Below are positions 22,318 through 33,631 of a stretch of 64,000 nucleotides of DNA, piece after piece (positions within the stretch are counted from its first letter, which is position 1; every line of letters starts with the position of its first letter). The stretch is from Austropuccinia psidii. Its lineage: Eukaryota > Basidiomycota > Pucciniomycetes > Pucciniales > Sphaerophragmiaceae. Where the stretch lies: assembly GCA_023105745.1 (NCBI GenBank), contig JALGQZ010000004.1, forward strand, positions 65,650,612-65,714,611, read 5' to 3'. Under the pieces are notes generated by a model. That model was not told where the DNA came from. It ran no database searches and saw only the letters and a list, made by a program, of their open reading frames with translations. Made by a program: the position numbers and the translations under genes.

Positions 22318-22941
22318 CAGGGCCAGATGTGGAAGGCCTTCATGAAGAAAGGCACATCTGGAGGATTCCATAGTTTCCCCCCATTCCCCAAGGTCTGTAC
22401 CAAAAACCTTTGCAATTAAAAAGGAGCATGAAATGATTAGAGGTAATTTTTGAAAGGTTGAAAAACTTCCAAGTGGAAGCCATAGAAAATATCAGTCTCA
22501 GTACAAAAGCTGGTACAGAGAAGCCAGGCGAGAGGCATTGGAAATTTTTCCAAGCCTTTGGCAGGGGTTCATGAACTTCTACTTAAATAACAAAAGCCTG
22601 CTGGGTCAGGCGAATACCATAGAGCTGTTAGGACGATGGAGTCCCTTGTCTTGCAAAGACAAGGTCAAAAAGATAAAGAATGGGTTGAAGAACCAAATTC
22701 TTTTATCAATAGACCAAAAGGAGGAACTGGAAATTACCCCAGCTTGGGAGAAAGAAGGACCAGTAGCATCAAACATCTCCAAACCAGCTCCAGGACAGTC
22801 CAAAGACAAGCCCAAAGGACCTCAGAAGAATCAGAGAGGTCACAAGACCCCTCAAGGCAAGGGAAAAGGAAAATCCAATTGGAACATACCTTACTCACAA
22901 GGGTACTGGATGCCCAAATTGGAACCTTCAGCTGTGGAAAG
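22318..22941 (+). pseudogene. Gag leader region of element D, with +1-frame ORF
   Basis: The stretch 22538-22941 encodes, in one open frame, a relative of the A and C overlapping ORF (IFPSLWQGFMNFYL, GRWSPLSCKDKVKKIKNGLKN, a basic middle, IPYSQGYWMPK). The gag frame lies in frame -1 to it; gag is open from 22636 but has a TAA near 22588. Just upstream, a one-base loss separates the EAIE and YQSQYKSW motifs. The reading is cut by C at 22941/22942 and resumes after C at 33637 in the same phase (VFNMATTLMEF). The first ~120 bp hold the PBS position and no clear coding. Confidence 0.7.
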
Positions 22942-24966
22942 TGTGAGCCTTTGAGATATGACCACATACCAAATAAGGTCACAAAAAATACTCAGAATAA
23001 TTATACCTTTAATATAATTATATTAAAATTAATTAGAATAATTATACACTAAAAATAATTACTCAAATATACAAAAAATACCATAAATTGGTACTAAAAT
23101 TGGTTTAACTTAAAAATCAATGAATGAACATGTGAAATAAATTATACCATTGGATTCCCCATGGAAAAATACACATATACCATTTTTATGGCATATCTGT
23201 AAAGCCAATATTTAAGGAATTATAAGGTACAATACCTTATAAAAACCATAAAAACTTATTTATCTCAGAAACTAATGAAACAACATGTGAAATAAATTGT
23301 ACCAGTGGATTCCCCACAAAAATCCACATATAAAACAATTAATAAGCTAATTCCCAAAATCAATACTTAAGGAATTATCCTGAATATATGCACTTTTTTG
23401 GTCAACGCATATATTCAGTGATCATAGCTAATATCTTCTAAACTATACATGCTAGAATAATGAACCAAAAATAAAGTTACCACGTAATTACTGTAAGAAC
23501 ACAGATATGAACTTTATTTTGCAAATTATAAACAAGGTTAAGACTTATGAGGAAATATTGATAAAAATCAACAGAGCTGTTGACCACTTTGTTGTGAAAG
23601 TAGTCCAAACTTAAAAAAAAGTATACAGTTGGATTCTCCTAGTTCATTCGTGAAGAATGATGTAATTTTTATTATTAAATTCAGGGTATAACCCCCTGAA
23701 ATCAAGGTTTGAGGTTTAAAATATTGAATTTCGACAGGAAAGATGAGTTACAAGAAAAATCATCAAAATTAGAGTTTTGATGATGTAATGAAAAGCTCTT
23801 GGCAGCATAATAAGGTTATGTCAGGCTATCAGAATTCACTCTCTGAATTGCTGTAGCGTGAAAACCTTAAAAGTTATTGAGGATCAAAGTTTGAGCTTAA
23901 ATTGAGCTGTTATGATCACATACTGTAACCTTAAATTAAGTTTAAAAGTCTTAATAGTGATAAAATTGGTGAATACTATTAGTTTATGATTAAAACTAAT
24001 AAAATCCACGAAATTTGGGGTTCTGCCAAGCCTCTGATGTCATCACAATTAGAGTTATAGTGATAACTCTAAATAATGGTGTAATAATGATGTAATATGG
24101 TTTGATCATGATGTAATCACCCTCAAACCTTAAAATATTGATCAATTCCAGTGGATATGATCAGTACACGTCTACTAGAAGCCTGTTGGACTCTAGGAGG
24201 GAGGTATTTACTATAAATAGAGCTCTTTTTACTCTGTTTTCCCCTCAGACGCATCAAAAACATTAAATCAATTAAATCAAAAGGTAATTTTCTTTATTCT
24301 TTATATATAAAAGCATTATATTATTAAAGACCAAAGACCACCTTGCTATAATCATCTATTTTGACGTGATTAAATCATTTATTTAATTGTTTTTGTTAAA
24401 AATCTCTCTAAAACTCATTTCCACGTAAAAATCCAGAATAATTTGTAATTTTCTTTATTTTATTGTAAATACAATTTGAAAAGGTTGTATTTATATTTTT
24501 TGGCGTAAAATACTTCAAAATTATTATATTAAGTGTTAAAAGTAGGTTATTCTCTCTTATTATAATAATTTCTCTATTATTACTCTCTTAATAACTCTTT
24601 AATTAATATAAATAGTATTTATATTAATTCATAACTTTAATATTAGTAATATTATTGTTATTAATTGTTTTTTATTAATAAAAAACAATTTTTTACGCCT
24701 TTATTATTTGTTGGTAACAATAATAAAGAGCTTTTTAATATATTAATTATTTTATATTAATATATTTATTTATTATATTATATTTTCATAATATAAATTA
24801 TATTATTATATTTATTTAATAATATAATTATTTTACGCCATAATAATGATAATTATTTATTATTATTATATTTTTAATCTTATTTATTCAATTTATAAGG
24901 ACATTCAGAGTACAATAAGTAATAAATTAGTAATTTTTACTTATTGTTTCATAGTCAAACCTTACA
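22942..24966 (+). repeat. 5' LTR of element C
   Basis: Starts TGTGAGCC and ends CCTTACA, the same termini as A, but the interior is largely different. It contains TATAAATAG (24212-24220), a leader donor AAAG|GTAATT (24283/24284), and an AT-rich U5 with scattered CGT motifs set in T/A runs (24366, 24422, 24503, and ACGCC near 24696 and 24835). Confidence 0.95.
24212..24283 (+). promoter_or_regulatory. Candidate LTR-C promoter and first leader exon
   Basis: TATAAATAG (24212-24220) is a strong TATA box, followed by a pyrimidine-rich stretch (CTCTTTTTACTCTGTTTTCCCC) that is a likely start region. The leader, which has no ATG, ends at AAAG|GTAATT (24283/24284). The TATA-to-donor distance is 71 nt, against 74 nt in A. 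The 3' LTR copy has TATA at 32877-32885. Confidence 0.6.
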
Positions 24967-24968
24967 TT

Positions 24969-24986
24969 TGGGGGCCTGGCCGTGAT
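24969..24986 (+). other. Primer binding site of element C
   Basis: TGGGGGCCTGGCCGTGAT lies two bases after the LTR and is identical to A's PBS, so both use the same primer tRNA. Confidence 0.82.
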
Positions 24987-25466
24987 ATTTACTTAAAAGA
25001 CCTTTAAAAAGATTCTAATTGGGTTTATCCAATAATAAATTATATTTATAATCATAAAATTATATAATAATTTTATATTTTATTGATTTTAAAAGCTATT
25101 GAGGCATTTGGAAAGCAATTGTACTGTCTTACACGTGGTTTTTCACATCCTTAGACTTGCAAGAACTTTCTTTGAGTGACTCTAGTGATTAAAAAAGATA
25201 ATTTATAAATTAAAAATAATTTTTATTATAATTTAATAAGAATCATATTCATTTTTTATTTTATTCTTTAAAAATAAAAATATACATAAAAAATATTAAA
25301 AAATATTAAAAACCAATAAAAAAAGTTATTTTTATTCATTTTTATTCATTTCTTTATTTATTTCATTTTTTTAAGATATAAAAGCAATTTCTACGTGGAA
25401 AATTGCCATATCTTGCCAAAAATAACACTTCTTATAAAAAGACTTATATTTATTTGTCTTTTTTAG

Positions 25467-25616
25467 TGTTTGAAGATAACCCAACAGAAGACAACCAAGC
25501 TACTGTTGAGAGATTGGTGGAAGAAACTTGTCAAAGTTCTCCAACACCAGTTATCACCAAAAGAAAGAAAGCTAAGAAATTAGACTTTCCAGGGCCCACC
25601 ATTCAAGACTCTGAAG
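25467..25616 (+). other. Candidate coding leader exon 1 of element C
   Basis: It follows a T-rich acceptor (TCTTTTTTAG|TG) and ends at GAAG|GTGAGC, a near-consensus donor. It is open in one frame (FEDNPTEDNQATVERL...IQDSEG), has no ATG and matches A's 2601-2717 in phase and acidity. The frame is also open upstream to 25403, but only from a TTG, inside what should be intron. Joined at AAG 25702 it reads into the +1 frame (TPSNQMELD). Confidence 0.45.
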
Positions 25617-25690
25617 GTGAGCACCTCTTTTTAAATTGCCATAAAAGAATTTTATTCTAAAATACTTTTATTTTTTCTTATTCTTTAATT

Positions 25691-28600
25691 ATGACTACCA
25701 GAAGAGGTTCCCAATACTCCATCCAATCAGATGGAGCTGGACTCAGAAGTAGAATTGATCCCTCAAAAGGGAAAAGAAAGGGCAATATCCCCAGTGGAAC
25801 AGAATCCACACAAGGAAGTGCCTTATCCCAAAGGCAAGTCCCAGAAATGCCCATGATATCTGAGCCTGAATTGGAACTAAGTATGAGTAACTCAAACAGG
25901 TACAAATCACATTCAGAAGGCTCAAATAGACATCTACATGAGCCAGTACAAGCAGTATTACACAGTATACAAGGACAAAGACTGGGAAATGCTGCCTCAA
26001 ATACACCAAGGAGTGATGAACTCCTGGCACATCCTGAAAACGTTCCTCAAAGAGGAGGAGATAGTGAGATACTCCAATGGATGGAATCCACTGTCATCCA
26101 AACCTCAAATCAAAAAAATCAAGGATTATCATGCCAAAAAGAGGGAGGCAACCAAGGAAGAAGCCCCAGTAGCTTCTACCAGCAAGCCTCAAGCCAACCC
26201 ACTTCCCCAAGAAGGGAAGAAGAACAAGAAAAAGCATTGGAGGAAACCATATTCCCCAAGCTACAGAATCCCAAGAATCCAAAAGGATGCCATGGACAAT
26301 GTTTTCAACATGGCCAGAACCTTGATGGAATTCAAGGACAAGGAAGAGCAAAGAATGAGACAACCTCATTTCCCAAAGAAATAACCTTGTCCAAAGATGT
26401 TGTAAATACTTTAACAGAAATTAAAAATAGTATATTACCTCTAAAAGAAATTAAAGACAGTTTATTATCACTACAAGAAATAAATAACAATTTATCTTCT
26501 TTAACAAAAATTGTTGTACAAAACAAGAAAGAAATTGACAACATTAAGTTTATTGTTGAAAATAATAAACCAAAAAATTTAATTGACAATACTCAAAAAT
26601 TAATACAAGGACAACAAGAATTGTATAAATACATAAAAGATATCAAAGATAAGACTTTGACAATCAATTATGATGTGAGTATTGACAATCTTACAGAAAA
26701 ATTAAATAAATTAAGTATTTCTGTAGAAAAATTTGAAGAAAAGACTTCATCACACCAAAAATTACTTTTGGACCATGTGGAAAAAAGTGATGAAGCAAGA
26801 ATGCATCTGAAAGATGATATTCAAAGTGAAATAAGGCTTATTACAGAAAAAATGGATAAAATTAATGAGGCTAATTTAAATATGCCAAAGTTATCAACAC
26901 CATTTTCTCATATAAGAAGCCCTATTAAAACAAAAGAGGAATTGTCAAATCCTTTCATAACAGACTTGAGTCACCAAGATAATAACCAAGTCTTAATGAA
27001 GGAAGCACCTCAACTGAAAGAATGGCCAACATTCACAGGAGAAGGTGAATATGACCACATGTCATTCATTAAAACAATTGACATGTTACAAGAAGATTAT
27101 GCCATACCAGATGAATTAATCACTGCAAGATTACATTCTTTGTTTGAGAAATCTGCAAAAAGATGGTATTATGGCATAAGACAAACAAATGGTAAAAATA
27201 CCTGGTCTTGGTGGAAACAAGAAATAATCACCAAGCGGGCAAATGATGCCTGGAGGTATAAGATAGAAAATGCATTTGAAAACTCTTTCTTTGACCCAGA
27301 GAAAGATAAACCTTTAACTTGGTTCCTAAAACAAGTTGAAAGGCTTAATGCACTGTACCCAGAAATGTCACAGAAGATGGTGCATATGAAAATACTTAAA
27401 AAATGTGGAGGGGAACTAGAACATGCCCTAAGAAGCAGGTGTATAGAACCATGCTCCACAGAAGAGTATATAAATGCACTAAAAGATATAGTGACAAGAA
27501 CAAAAATTGGCAGGACTTGGAAAAAATTGGACATTAAAAGCCCAAATAAACCATTTATCAAGAAAGATAAATCAAAAGAATCCTTCAAACCCAATACATC
27601 CAACAATAATGAGCAAAGAAAATGCCATAAATGTGGAGGTATTGGACACTTAGCCAATAATTGCCTTAAAAAAGCAAAGATTAATGAAATTGTGGAAACA
27701 GAAAACCACAATGACAAAGAAGAAGAATCTGACTCTGAAAAAGAGACAGAAGAATCAGAAAGCTCTGAAAGTGATGAAATCAATATAATTAATGCACAAA
27801 TTAACAATATTGATATAATTTATGAAGTACTGGATGTTAACTCAAACTTGCCACAAGTTGGAACATCTGACACAAATCTGACAAACATACAAGATGCCAA
27901 AATGTATAGAACCAAACCTGCAAGAGGAATGGGATATACAGCTGGAAAATCAAGTATTAGTATTGTTATGGTTGATAACCAAGAAGGAAAGGTTAACTTA
28001 GATACAGGAGCATATTGCACCTGTGTTGGCAAAAATTATTTAAAAACCATTGTCCCAGACTGGCAAGAAAAACTTATGCCAATACAAGGTGTCAAATTTA
28101 GTAGTGCAAGTGAAAGCATGAAGCCCCTTGGAATAATTGATTTAACACTAATTTTTCCTCATCCCTCACAATGTGTCAGAATCAAAGTAGAGTTTGTAGT
28201 AATGGACAACTGTACTAGTAATCATTTCATACTTGGAAATGACTACTTATCAATCTATGGTATAGATATCTCCAACCAAAAGGATAGATATTTTACCATA
28301 GGAGATAATAAAAGACAAAAGTTTGGATTCTTAAATAACAAAAAACAAATCACAGTTATTAAGAATGAGGAAAAAATTCCAGAAAAAGAACTTTTTATAT
28401 CTGAACAACTCAAAGAGGCAGAATTCAATCAAGAATTAACAGAAAAAATGAAAGAAAAATTGATTGACCTCTTATTTAAGTATAAAAATGCCTTTGCAAC
28501 TGACAAAGAGCCACTAGGTGCCATAATTGGACATGAAGTGGATATAATTCTTAATGTAGAAAAACCTTACCCACCTTTATTAAGAAGACCTGCTTATCCA

Positions 28601-31489
28601 GCCAGTCCAAGAGCTAGAGAAGCCCTAGAGGTGCACATTAAAGAATTAATGGACCTTGGAGTATTAAGAAAGGTTGGAAATAATGAGCAAGTAGAAGTTA
28701 CTACACCTGTCATTATAACTTGGCATAATGGAAAATCAAGGATGGTAGGAGACTTCAGAGCCCTGAATACCTATACCATTCCAGACAGATATCCAATACC
28801 CAGAATCCATGAGACATTGACCCAATTGTCACAAGCTAAGTTCATCACAGCTATGGATGCTCTTAAGGGTTTTCATCAAAATGTCTTAACAGACAATGCC
28901 AAGAAACTACTAAGAATAATAGTCCATTGTGGAATTTTTGAATACTTAAGAATGCCATTTGGGATAAAAAATGCACCCTCCCATTATCAAAGAATGATGA
29001 ATACCATATTTCCTGAAGAATTATCAGAAGGATGGTTAATAATCTACATTGATGATATCATAGTTTGCTCAGAAACTTGGGAAAATCACCTGACAAGACT
29101 AGAAAGGGTACTACAGAAAATAGTCCAAGTAAATATGAAAATTTCATTGAAAAAGTGTCATTTTGCATATAGTGAATTGAAAGCCCTAGGACATGTAGTA
29201 TCTGGACTTAGTCTAGGCATAGACAAAAATAAAGTAGCAGCAGTACTACTTAAACCAATGCCTCAAACTAAAAAAGAAATGCAATCATTTCTAGGATTTG
29301 CTGGTTACTATAGACAGCATATAAAGGACTTTGCAAAGATTGCTAAATCCTTGTATAAGCTATGTGACCAACAAACAGTCTATGAGATGACAGAAGAAAG
29401 AGTCAAGGCATATGAAGAACTGAAAAATTCTTTAACAAATGCCCCATTTCTTCTAATGCCAGATTGGAAACTACCTTTCAAACTGTACATTGATGCTTGT
29501 GGAGAAGGACTAGGTGCTGCACTTCACCAAACACAAATTATCAATGATAAACCAGTGGAAGGACCAATTTGTTTCATTTCAAGGCAGATAAAGCCAACAG
29601 AAGCAAGGTATGGAGCAAGCCAAATGGAATGCTTATGCCTAGTGTGGGCTTTAGAAAAATTGCATTATTATTTGGATGGCACAGTATTTGATGTAATCAC
29701 AGACTGTAATGCTGTGAAATCACTATTAAATATGAAGACTCCAAACAGACATATGCTAAGATGGCAAATTGCTATCCAGGAATATAGAGGAAATATGACT
29801 ATTGTTCATAAATCTGGAAATATTCACAAAAATGCAGATGGTCTCAGCAGATGGGCTCTAGCAAATACCCCTGACAATCCAGCATGGGTACCACAAGAAG
29901 AGCACCATATAGAAGGAATATGTGTTACAGACATTGGCACAGAATTCTTTAACCAAGTTAAAGAAAGCTATAAGACAGACAAAAATTGCCATATCTTAAG
30001 CCAACTTCTAATGAAAGACTGCAAAGATCCATCACTTTCATCAAAACTAGATGAAATATGGAAAAAAGCATATGATGAAGGAAGATTCCACCTCCTTGAT
30101 GGAATCCTTTACCATAGAACAAAACATACATGTGTTATGGCCTTAACAGACAGAACACTAATAAACACTATTTTACATGAGTGTCATGATAGTGTTGCAT
30201 CTGGACATCTCTCAGAAGATAGGACACTAGAGAGGGTGAAAACCTGCTCTTGGTGGCCAAATTGGAAGAAAGATGTTGCAGAGTACTGCCAAACCTGTGA
30301 CAGATGCCAAAAAGCCAACAGAGCCACAGGAAAGAAATTTGGAATGATGATCAAAATCCAAGAACCAAAATCCCCATGGGAAATAGTTCATATGGATTGG
30401 GTAACAGCTTTACCTCCAGGAGGAGACAGGAGTTATAATGCATGCTTAGTATTAGTTGACAGGTACAGTAAAACTCCCATGTTCTTACCATGTCATAAAG
30501 ATGACACAGCTATGGATACAGCCATAATGATATGGAATAAAGTCATTAGCCACACAGGCTTATTCCAAAATATTATAAGTGATAGAGACCCAAAGTTCAC
30601 TTCAGCATTATGGACAAATCTCCATAACTTGTTTGGGACAAAATTATCATTCTCAACAGCTTATCATCCTCAAACTGATGGTCTAGCAGAAAGAATGATA
30701 CAGACCCTAGAGGATATGATCAGAAGATTCTGTGCTTATGGGCTAGAATTCAAAGATTCTGATGGTTTTACCCATGATTGGTGTACACTAATACCAGCAC
30801 TTGAACTGGCATATAAGACATCAATCCATTCTTCTACTGGCAAAACACCAGCAATGCTAGAGAAAGGTTGGAATCCAAGACTTCCTTATGATACCCTCAA
30901 AAAGGACTTAGTGGATATACATCCAACAGCAAGCAGTTTCAAGATAATGCTTGACAAAGCAAGACACCATGCAAACAGATGCATGCAAGATTCTTTTAAA
31001 TATGCAAAAGAAAGATGGGATAAAAGTCATAAACCACCTGATTTCAAAATAGGGGACTTGGTTTTAGTATCAACCCTTAATTTCAATAACATAAAAGGCC
31101 CAAAGAAATTGAAAGATTCCTTTGCAGGACCATTTATGATAAAAGCACTTCATGGACCTAATGCTGTGCAATTAGAACTCACAGGTGAACTAATGAACAA
31201 ACACCCAACTTTCCCTGTAAGTCTGATAAAACCTTACAGTTCAAGTGACAAGGAATTATTTCCACTAAGAAATAAACCCCCACTTGAAATTCCCCCCTTG
31301 GAGGAAGGAGAGGAAAAAAGAATAGTAAAAGTCCTTAAAGAAAGAAGGACAAGAAACAAAAAAGAAAGGGAATACCTTGTAAGGTATAGAAATTCAACTC
31401 AAGAAGATGAATGGCTACTTGAGAAAGATATAACAAATGCTGATAAATTACTAAGAAGGTTCAGACATGAAAGAAAACCTGAAAAATAA
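25691..31489 (+). CDS. Gag-Pol polyprotein of element C, 1932 residues, intact
   Basis: Starts [13 protein letters not shown], like A. Approximate layout: Ser/Gln-rich head 1-230; coiled coil 230-420 (repeated [14 protein letters not shown] heptads); capsid 435-600; CCHC knuckle [14 protein letters not shown] 645-658; protease D-T-G-A with D771; RT with YIDD 1119-1122; RNase H starting at D1268; integrase HHCC then D1569, D1631, E1667 (spacing fits DD35E); chromodomain-like tail (VLKERRTR...[14 protein letters not shown]). It would assemble particles, copy the RNA and insert the DNA, perhaps guided by the tail to chromatin. One oddity: the capsid has TKRANDAW where A and D have KWAN, i.e. Trp to Arg. 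Gag and Pol are in one frame, so the Gag:Pol ratio must be set by another means. Confidence 0.95.
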   Translation: MTTRRGSQYSIQSDGAGLRSRIDPSKGKRKGNIPSGTESTQGSALSQRQVPEMPMISEPELELSMSNSNRYKSHSEGSNRHLHEPVQAVLHSIQGQRLGNAASNTPRSDELLAHPENVPQRGGDSEILQWMESTVIQTSNQKNQGLSCQKEGGNQGRSPSSFYQQASSQPTSPRREEEQEKALEETIFPKLQNPKNPKGCHGQCFQHGQNLDGIQGQGRAKNETTSFPKEITLSKDVVNTLTEIKNSILPLKEIKDSLLSLQEINNNLSSLTKIVVQNKKEIDNIKFIVENNKPKNLIDNTQKLIQGQQELYKYIKDIKDKTLTINYDVSIDNLTEKLNKLSISVEKFEEKTSSHQKLLLDHVEKSDEARMHLKDDIQSEIRLITEKMDKINEANLNMPKLSTPFSHIRSPIKTKEELSNPFITDLSHQDNNQVLMKEAPQLKEWPTFTGEGEYDHMSFIKTIDMLQEDYAIPDELITARLHSLFEKSAKRWYYGIRQTNGKNTWSWWKQEIITKRANDAWRYKIENAFENSFFDPEKDKPLTWFLKQVERLNALYPEMSQKMVHMKILKKCGGELEHALRSRCIEPCSTEEYINALKDIVTRTKIGRTWKKLDIKSPNKPFIKKDKSKESFKPNTSNNNEQRKCHKCGGIGHLANNCLKKAKINEIVETENHNDKEEESDSEKETEESESSESDEINIINAQINNIDIIYEVLDVNSNLPQVGTSDTNLTNIQDAKMYRTKPARGMGYTAGKSSISIVMVDNQEGKVNLDTGAYCTCVGKNYLKTIVPDWQEKLMPIQGVKFSSASESMKPLGIIDLTLIFPHPSQCVRIKVEFVVMDNCTSNHFILGNDYLSIYGIDISNQKDRYFTIGDNKRQKFGFLNNKKQITVIKNEEKIPEKELFISEQLKEAEFNQELTEKMKEKLIDLLFKYKNAFATDKEPLGAIIGHEVDIILNVEKPYPPLLRRPAYPASPRAREALEVHIKELMDLGVLRKVGNNEQVEVTTPVIITWHNGKSRMVGDFRALNTYTIPDRYPIPRIHETLTQLSQAKFITAMDALKGFHQNVLTDNAKKLLRIIVHCGIFEYLRMPFGIKNAPSHYQRMMNTIFPEELSEGWLIIYIDDIIVCSETWENHLTRLERVLQKIVQVNMKISLKKCHFAYSELKALGHVVSGLSLGIDKNKVAAVLLKPMPQTKKEMQSFLGFAGYYRQHIKDFAKIAKSLYKLCDQQTVYEMTEERVKAYEELKNSLTNAPFLLMPDWKLPFKLYIDACGEGLGAALHQTQIINDKPVEGPICFISRQIKPTEARYGASQMECLCLVWALEKLHYYLDGTVFDVITDCNAVKSLLNMKTPNRHMLRWQIAIQEYRGNMTIVHKSGNIHKNADGLSRWALANTPDNPAWVPQEEHHIEGICVTDIGTEFFNQVKESYKTDKNCHILSQLLMKDCKDPSLSSKLDEIWKKAYDEGRFHLLDGILYHRTKHTCVMALTDRTLINTILHECHDSVASGHLSEDRTLERVKTCSWWPNWKKDVAEYCQTCDRCQKANRATGKKFGMMIKIQEPKSPWEIVHMDWVTALPPGGDRSYNACLVLVDRYSKTPMFLPCHKDDTAMDTAIMIWNKVISHTGLFQNIISDRDPKFTSALWTNLHNLFGTKLSFSTAYHPQTDGLAERMIQTLEDMIRRFCAYGLEFKDSDGFTHDWCTLIPALELAYKTSIHSSTGKTPAMLEKGWNPRLPYDTLKKDLVDIHPTASSFKIMLDKARHHANRCMQDSFKYAKERWDKSHKPPDFKIGDLVLVSTLNFNNIKGPKKLKDSFAGPFMIKALHGPNAVQLELTGELMNKHPTFPVSLIKPYSSSDKELFPLRNKPPLEIPPLEEGEEKRIVKVLKERRTRNKKEREYLVRYRNSTQEDEWLLEKDITNADKLLRRFRHERKPEK
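25702..26384 (+). CDS. Overlapping +1-frame ORF of element C (candidate exons 25702-25833, 25900-26384)
   Basis: This is the same relative frame as in A and D. From 25938 it is open for 148 codons ([20 protein letters not shown]...). Motifs shared with A: SQYK/SQWK, WEMLP/WELLP, a Lys-rich middle, [25 protein letters not shown] and the end FPKK. Upstream it is open at 25704-25853 (TPSNQMELD), interrupted by a 66-nt segment 25834-25899 that begins GCAAGT (a GC-AG type donor) and ends CAG and holds an in-frame TGA. Joining gives NHIQ next to IDIYMSQY, matching A's NHFQ next to VEIYQSQW. Near its end, CCCAAAG (26372-26378) sits in the phase of a -1 frameshift signal that would lead into gag-pol. 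Function is unknown. Confidence 0.55.
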
Positions 31490-31595
31490 AAAGTTAAGCA
31501 TTATTGAGCTTCAAGACTAACAAAAGTCTATTGAAGAGGTAGGACAGTGGATGATACCCTAATCACATATATCAGATTGTGGTACAATCTTTTTT

Positions 31596-31607
31596 GGTGG
31601 TAGGGAA
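31596..31607 (+). other. Polypurine tract of element C
   Basis: GGTGGTAGGGAA lies directly before TGTGAGCC and is identical to A's. It is the expected primer for plus-strand DNA. Confidence 0.75.
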
Positions 31608-33631
31608 TGTGAGCCTTTGAGATATGACCACATACCCAATAAGGTCACAAAAAATACTCAGAATAATTATACCTTTAATATAATTATATTAAAATTAATT
31701 AGAATAATTATACACTAAAAATAATTACTCAAATATACAAAAAATACCATAAATTGGTACTAAAATTGGTTTAACTTAAAAATCAATGAATGAACATGTG
31801 AAATAAATTATACCATTGGATTCCCCATGGAAAAATACACATATACCATTTTTATGGCATATCTGTAAAGCCAATATTTAAGGAATTATAAGGTACAATA
31901 CCTTATAAAAACCATAAAAACTTATTTATCTCAGAAACTAATGAAACAACATGTGAAATAAATTGTACCAGTGGATTCCCCACAAAAATCCACATATAAA
32001 ACAATTAATAAGCTAATTCCCAAAATCAATACTTAAGGAATTATCCTGAATATATGCACTTTTTTGGTCAACGCATATATTCAGTGATCATAGCTAATAT
32101 CTTCTAAACTATACATGCTAGAATGATGAACAAAAAATAAAGTTACCACGTAATTACTGTAAGAACACAGATATGAACTTTATTTTGCAAATTATAAACA
32201 AGGTTAAGACTTATGAGGAAATATTGATAAAAATCAACAGAGCTGTTGACCACTTTGTTGTGAAAGTAGTCCAAACTTAAAAAAAGTATACAGTTGGATT
32301 CTCCTAGTTCATTCGTGAAGAATGATGTAATTTTTATTATTAAATTCAGGGTATAACCCCCTGAAATCAAGGTTTGAAGTTTAAAATATTGAATTTCGAC
32401 AGGAAAGATGAGTTACAAGAAAAATCATCAAAATTAGAGTTTTGATGATGTAATGAAAAGCTCTTGGAAGCATAATAAGGTTATGTCAGGCTATCAGAAT
32501 TCACTCTCTGAATTGCTGTAGCGTGAAAACCTTAAACGTTATTGAGGATCAAAGTTTGAGCTTAAATTGAGCTGTTATGATCACATACTGTAACCTTAAA
32601 TTAAGTTTAACAGTCTTAATAGTGATGAAATTGGTGAATACTATTAGTTTATGATTAAAACTAATAAAATCCACGAAATTTGGGGTTCTGCCAAGCCTCT
32701 GATGTCATCACAATTAGAGTTATAGTGATAACTCTAAATAATGGTGTAATAATGATGTAATATGGTTTGATCATGATGTAATCACCCTCAAACCTTAAAA
32801 TATTGATCAATTCCAGTGTATATGATCAGTACACGTCTACTAGAAGCCTGTTGGACTCTAGGAGGGAGGTATTTACTATAAATAGAGCTCTTTTTACTCT
32901 GTTTTCCCCTCAGACGCATCAAAAACATTAAATCAATTAAATCAAAAGGTAATTTTCTTTATTCTTTATATATAAAAGCATTATATTATTAAAGACCAAA
33001 GACCACCTTGCTATAATCATCTATTTTGACATGATTAAATCATTTATTTAATTGTTTTTGTTAAAAATCTCTCTAAAACTCATTTCCACGTAAAAATCCA
33101 GAATAATTTGTAATTTTCTTTATTTTATTGTAAATACAATTTGAAAAGGTTGTATTTATATTTTTTGGCGTAAAATACTTCAAAATTATTATATTAAGTG
33201 TTAAAAGTAGGTTATTCTCTCTTATTATCATAATTTCTCTATTATTACTCTCTTAATAACTCTTTAATTAATATAAATAGTATTTATATTAATTCATAAC
33301 TTTAATATTAGTAATATTATTGTTATTAATTGTTTTTTATTAATAAAAAACAATTTTTTACGCCTTTATTATTTGTTGGTAACAATAATAAAGAGCTTTT
33401 TAATATATTAATTATTTTATATTAATATATTTATTTATTATATTATATTTTCATAATATAAATTATATTATTATATTTATTTAATAATATAATTATTTTA
33501 CGCCATAATAATAATAATTATTTATTATTATTATATTTTTAATCTTATTTATTCAATTTATAAGGACATTCAGAGTACAATAAGTAATAAATTAGTAATT
33601 TTTACTTATTGTTTCATAGTCAAACCTTACA
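31608..33631 (+). repeat. 3' LTR of element C
   Basis: A near copy of 22942-24966, ending CCTTACA at 33631, with the target duplication GAAAG following (33632-33636). TATA box at 32877-32885. No gene inside. Confidence 0.95.

Larger units (their letters stand above)
22942..33631 (+). mobile_element. Complete Gypsy element C
   Basis: LTRs 22942-24966 and 31608-33631 (about 99.4% identical by eye, ~13 differences), PBS, one gag-pol ORF and PPT. The insertion made a perfect 5-bp target duplication, GAAAG (22937-22941 and 33632-33636), inside D's gag. Gene order and motifs match A (same family, different subfamily). All catalytic residues of PR, RT, RNase H and IN are visible, so this is the best candidate in the window for an active, autonomous element. 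Confidence 0.96.

Noticed and set aside
27169..27807. 212-codon minus-strand ORF inside C gag
   Set aside because: Shadow of the intact gag-pol frame caused by codon bias; no motif of its own.
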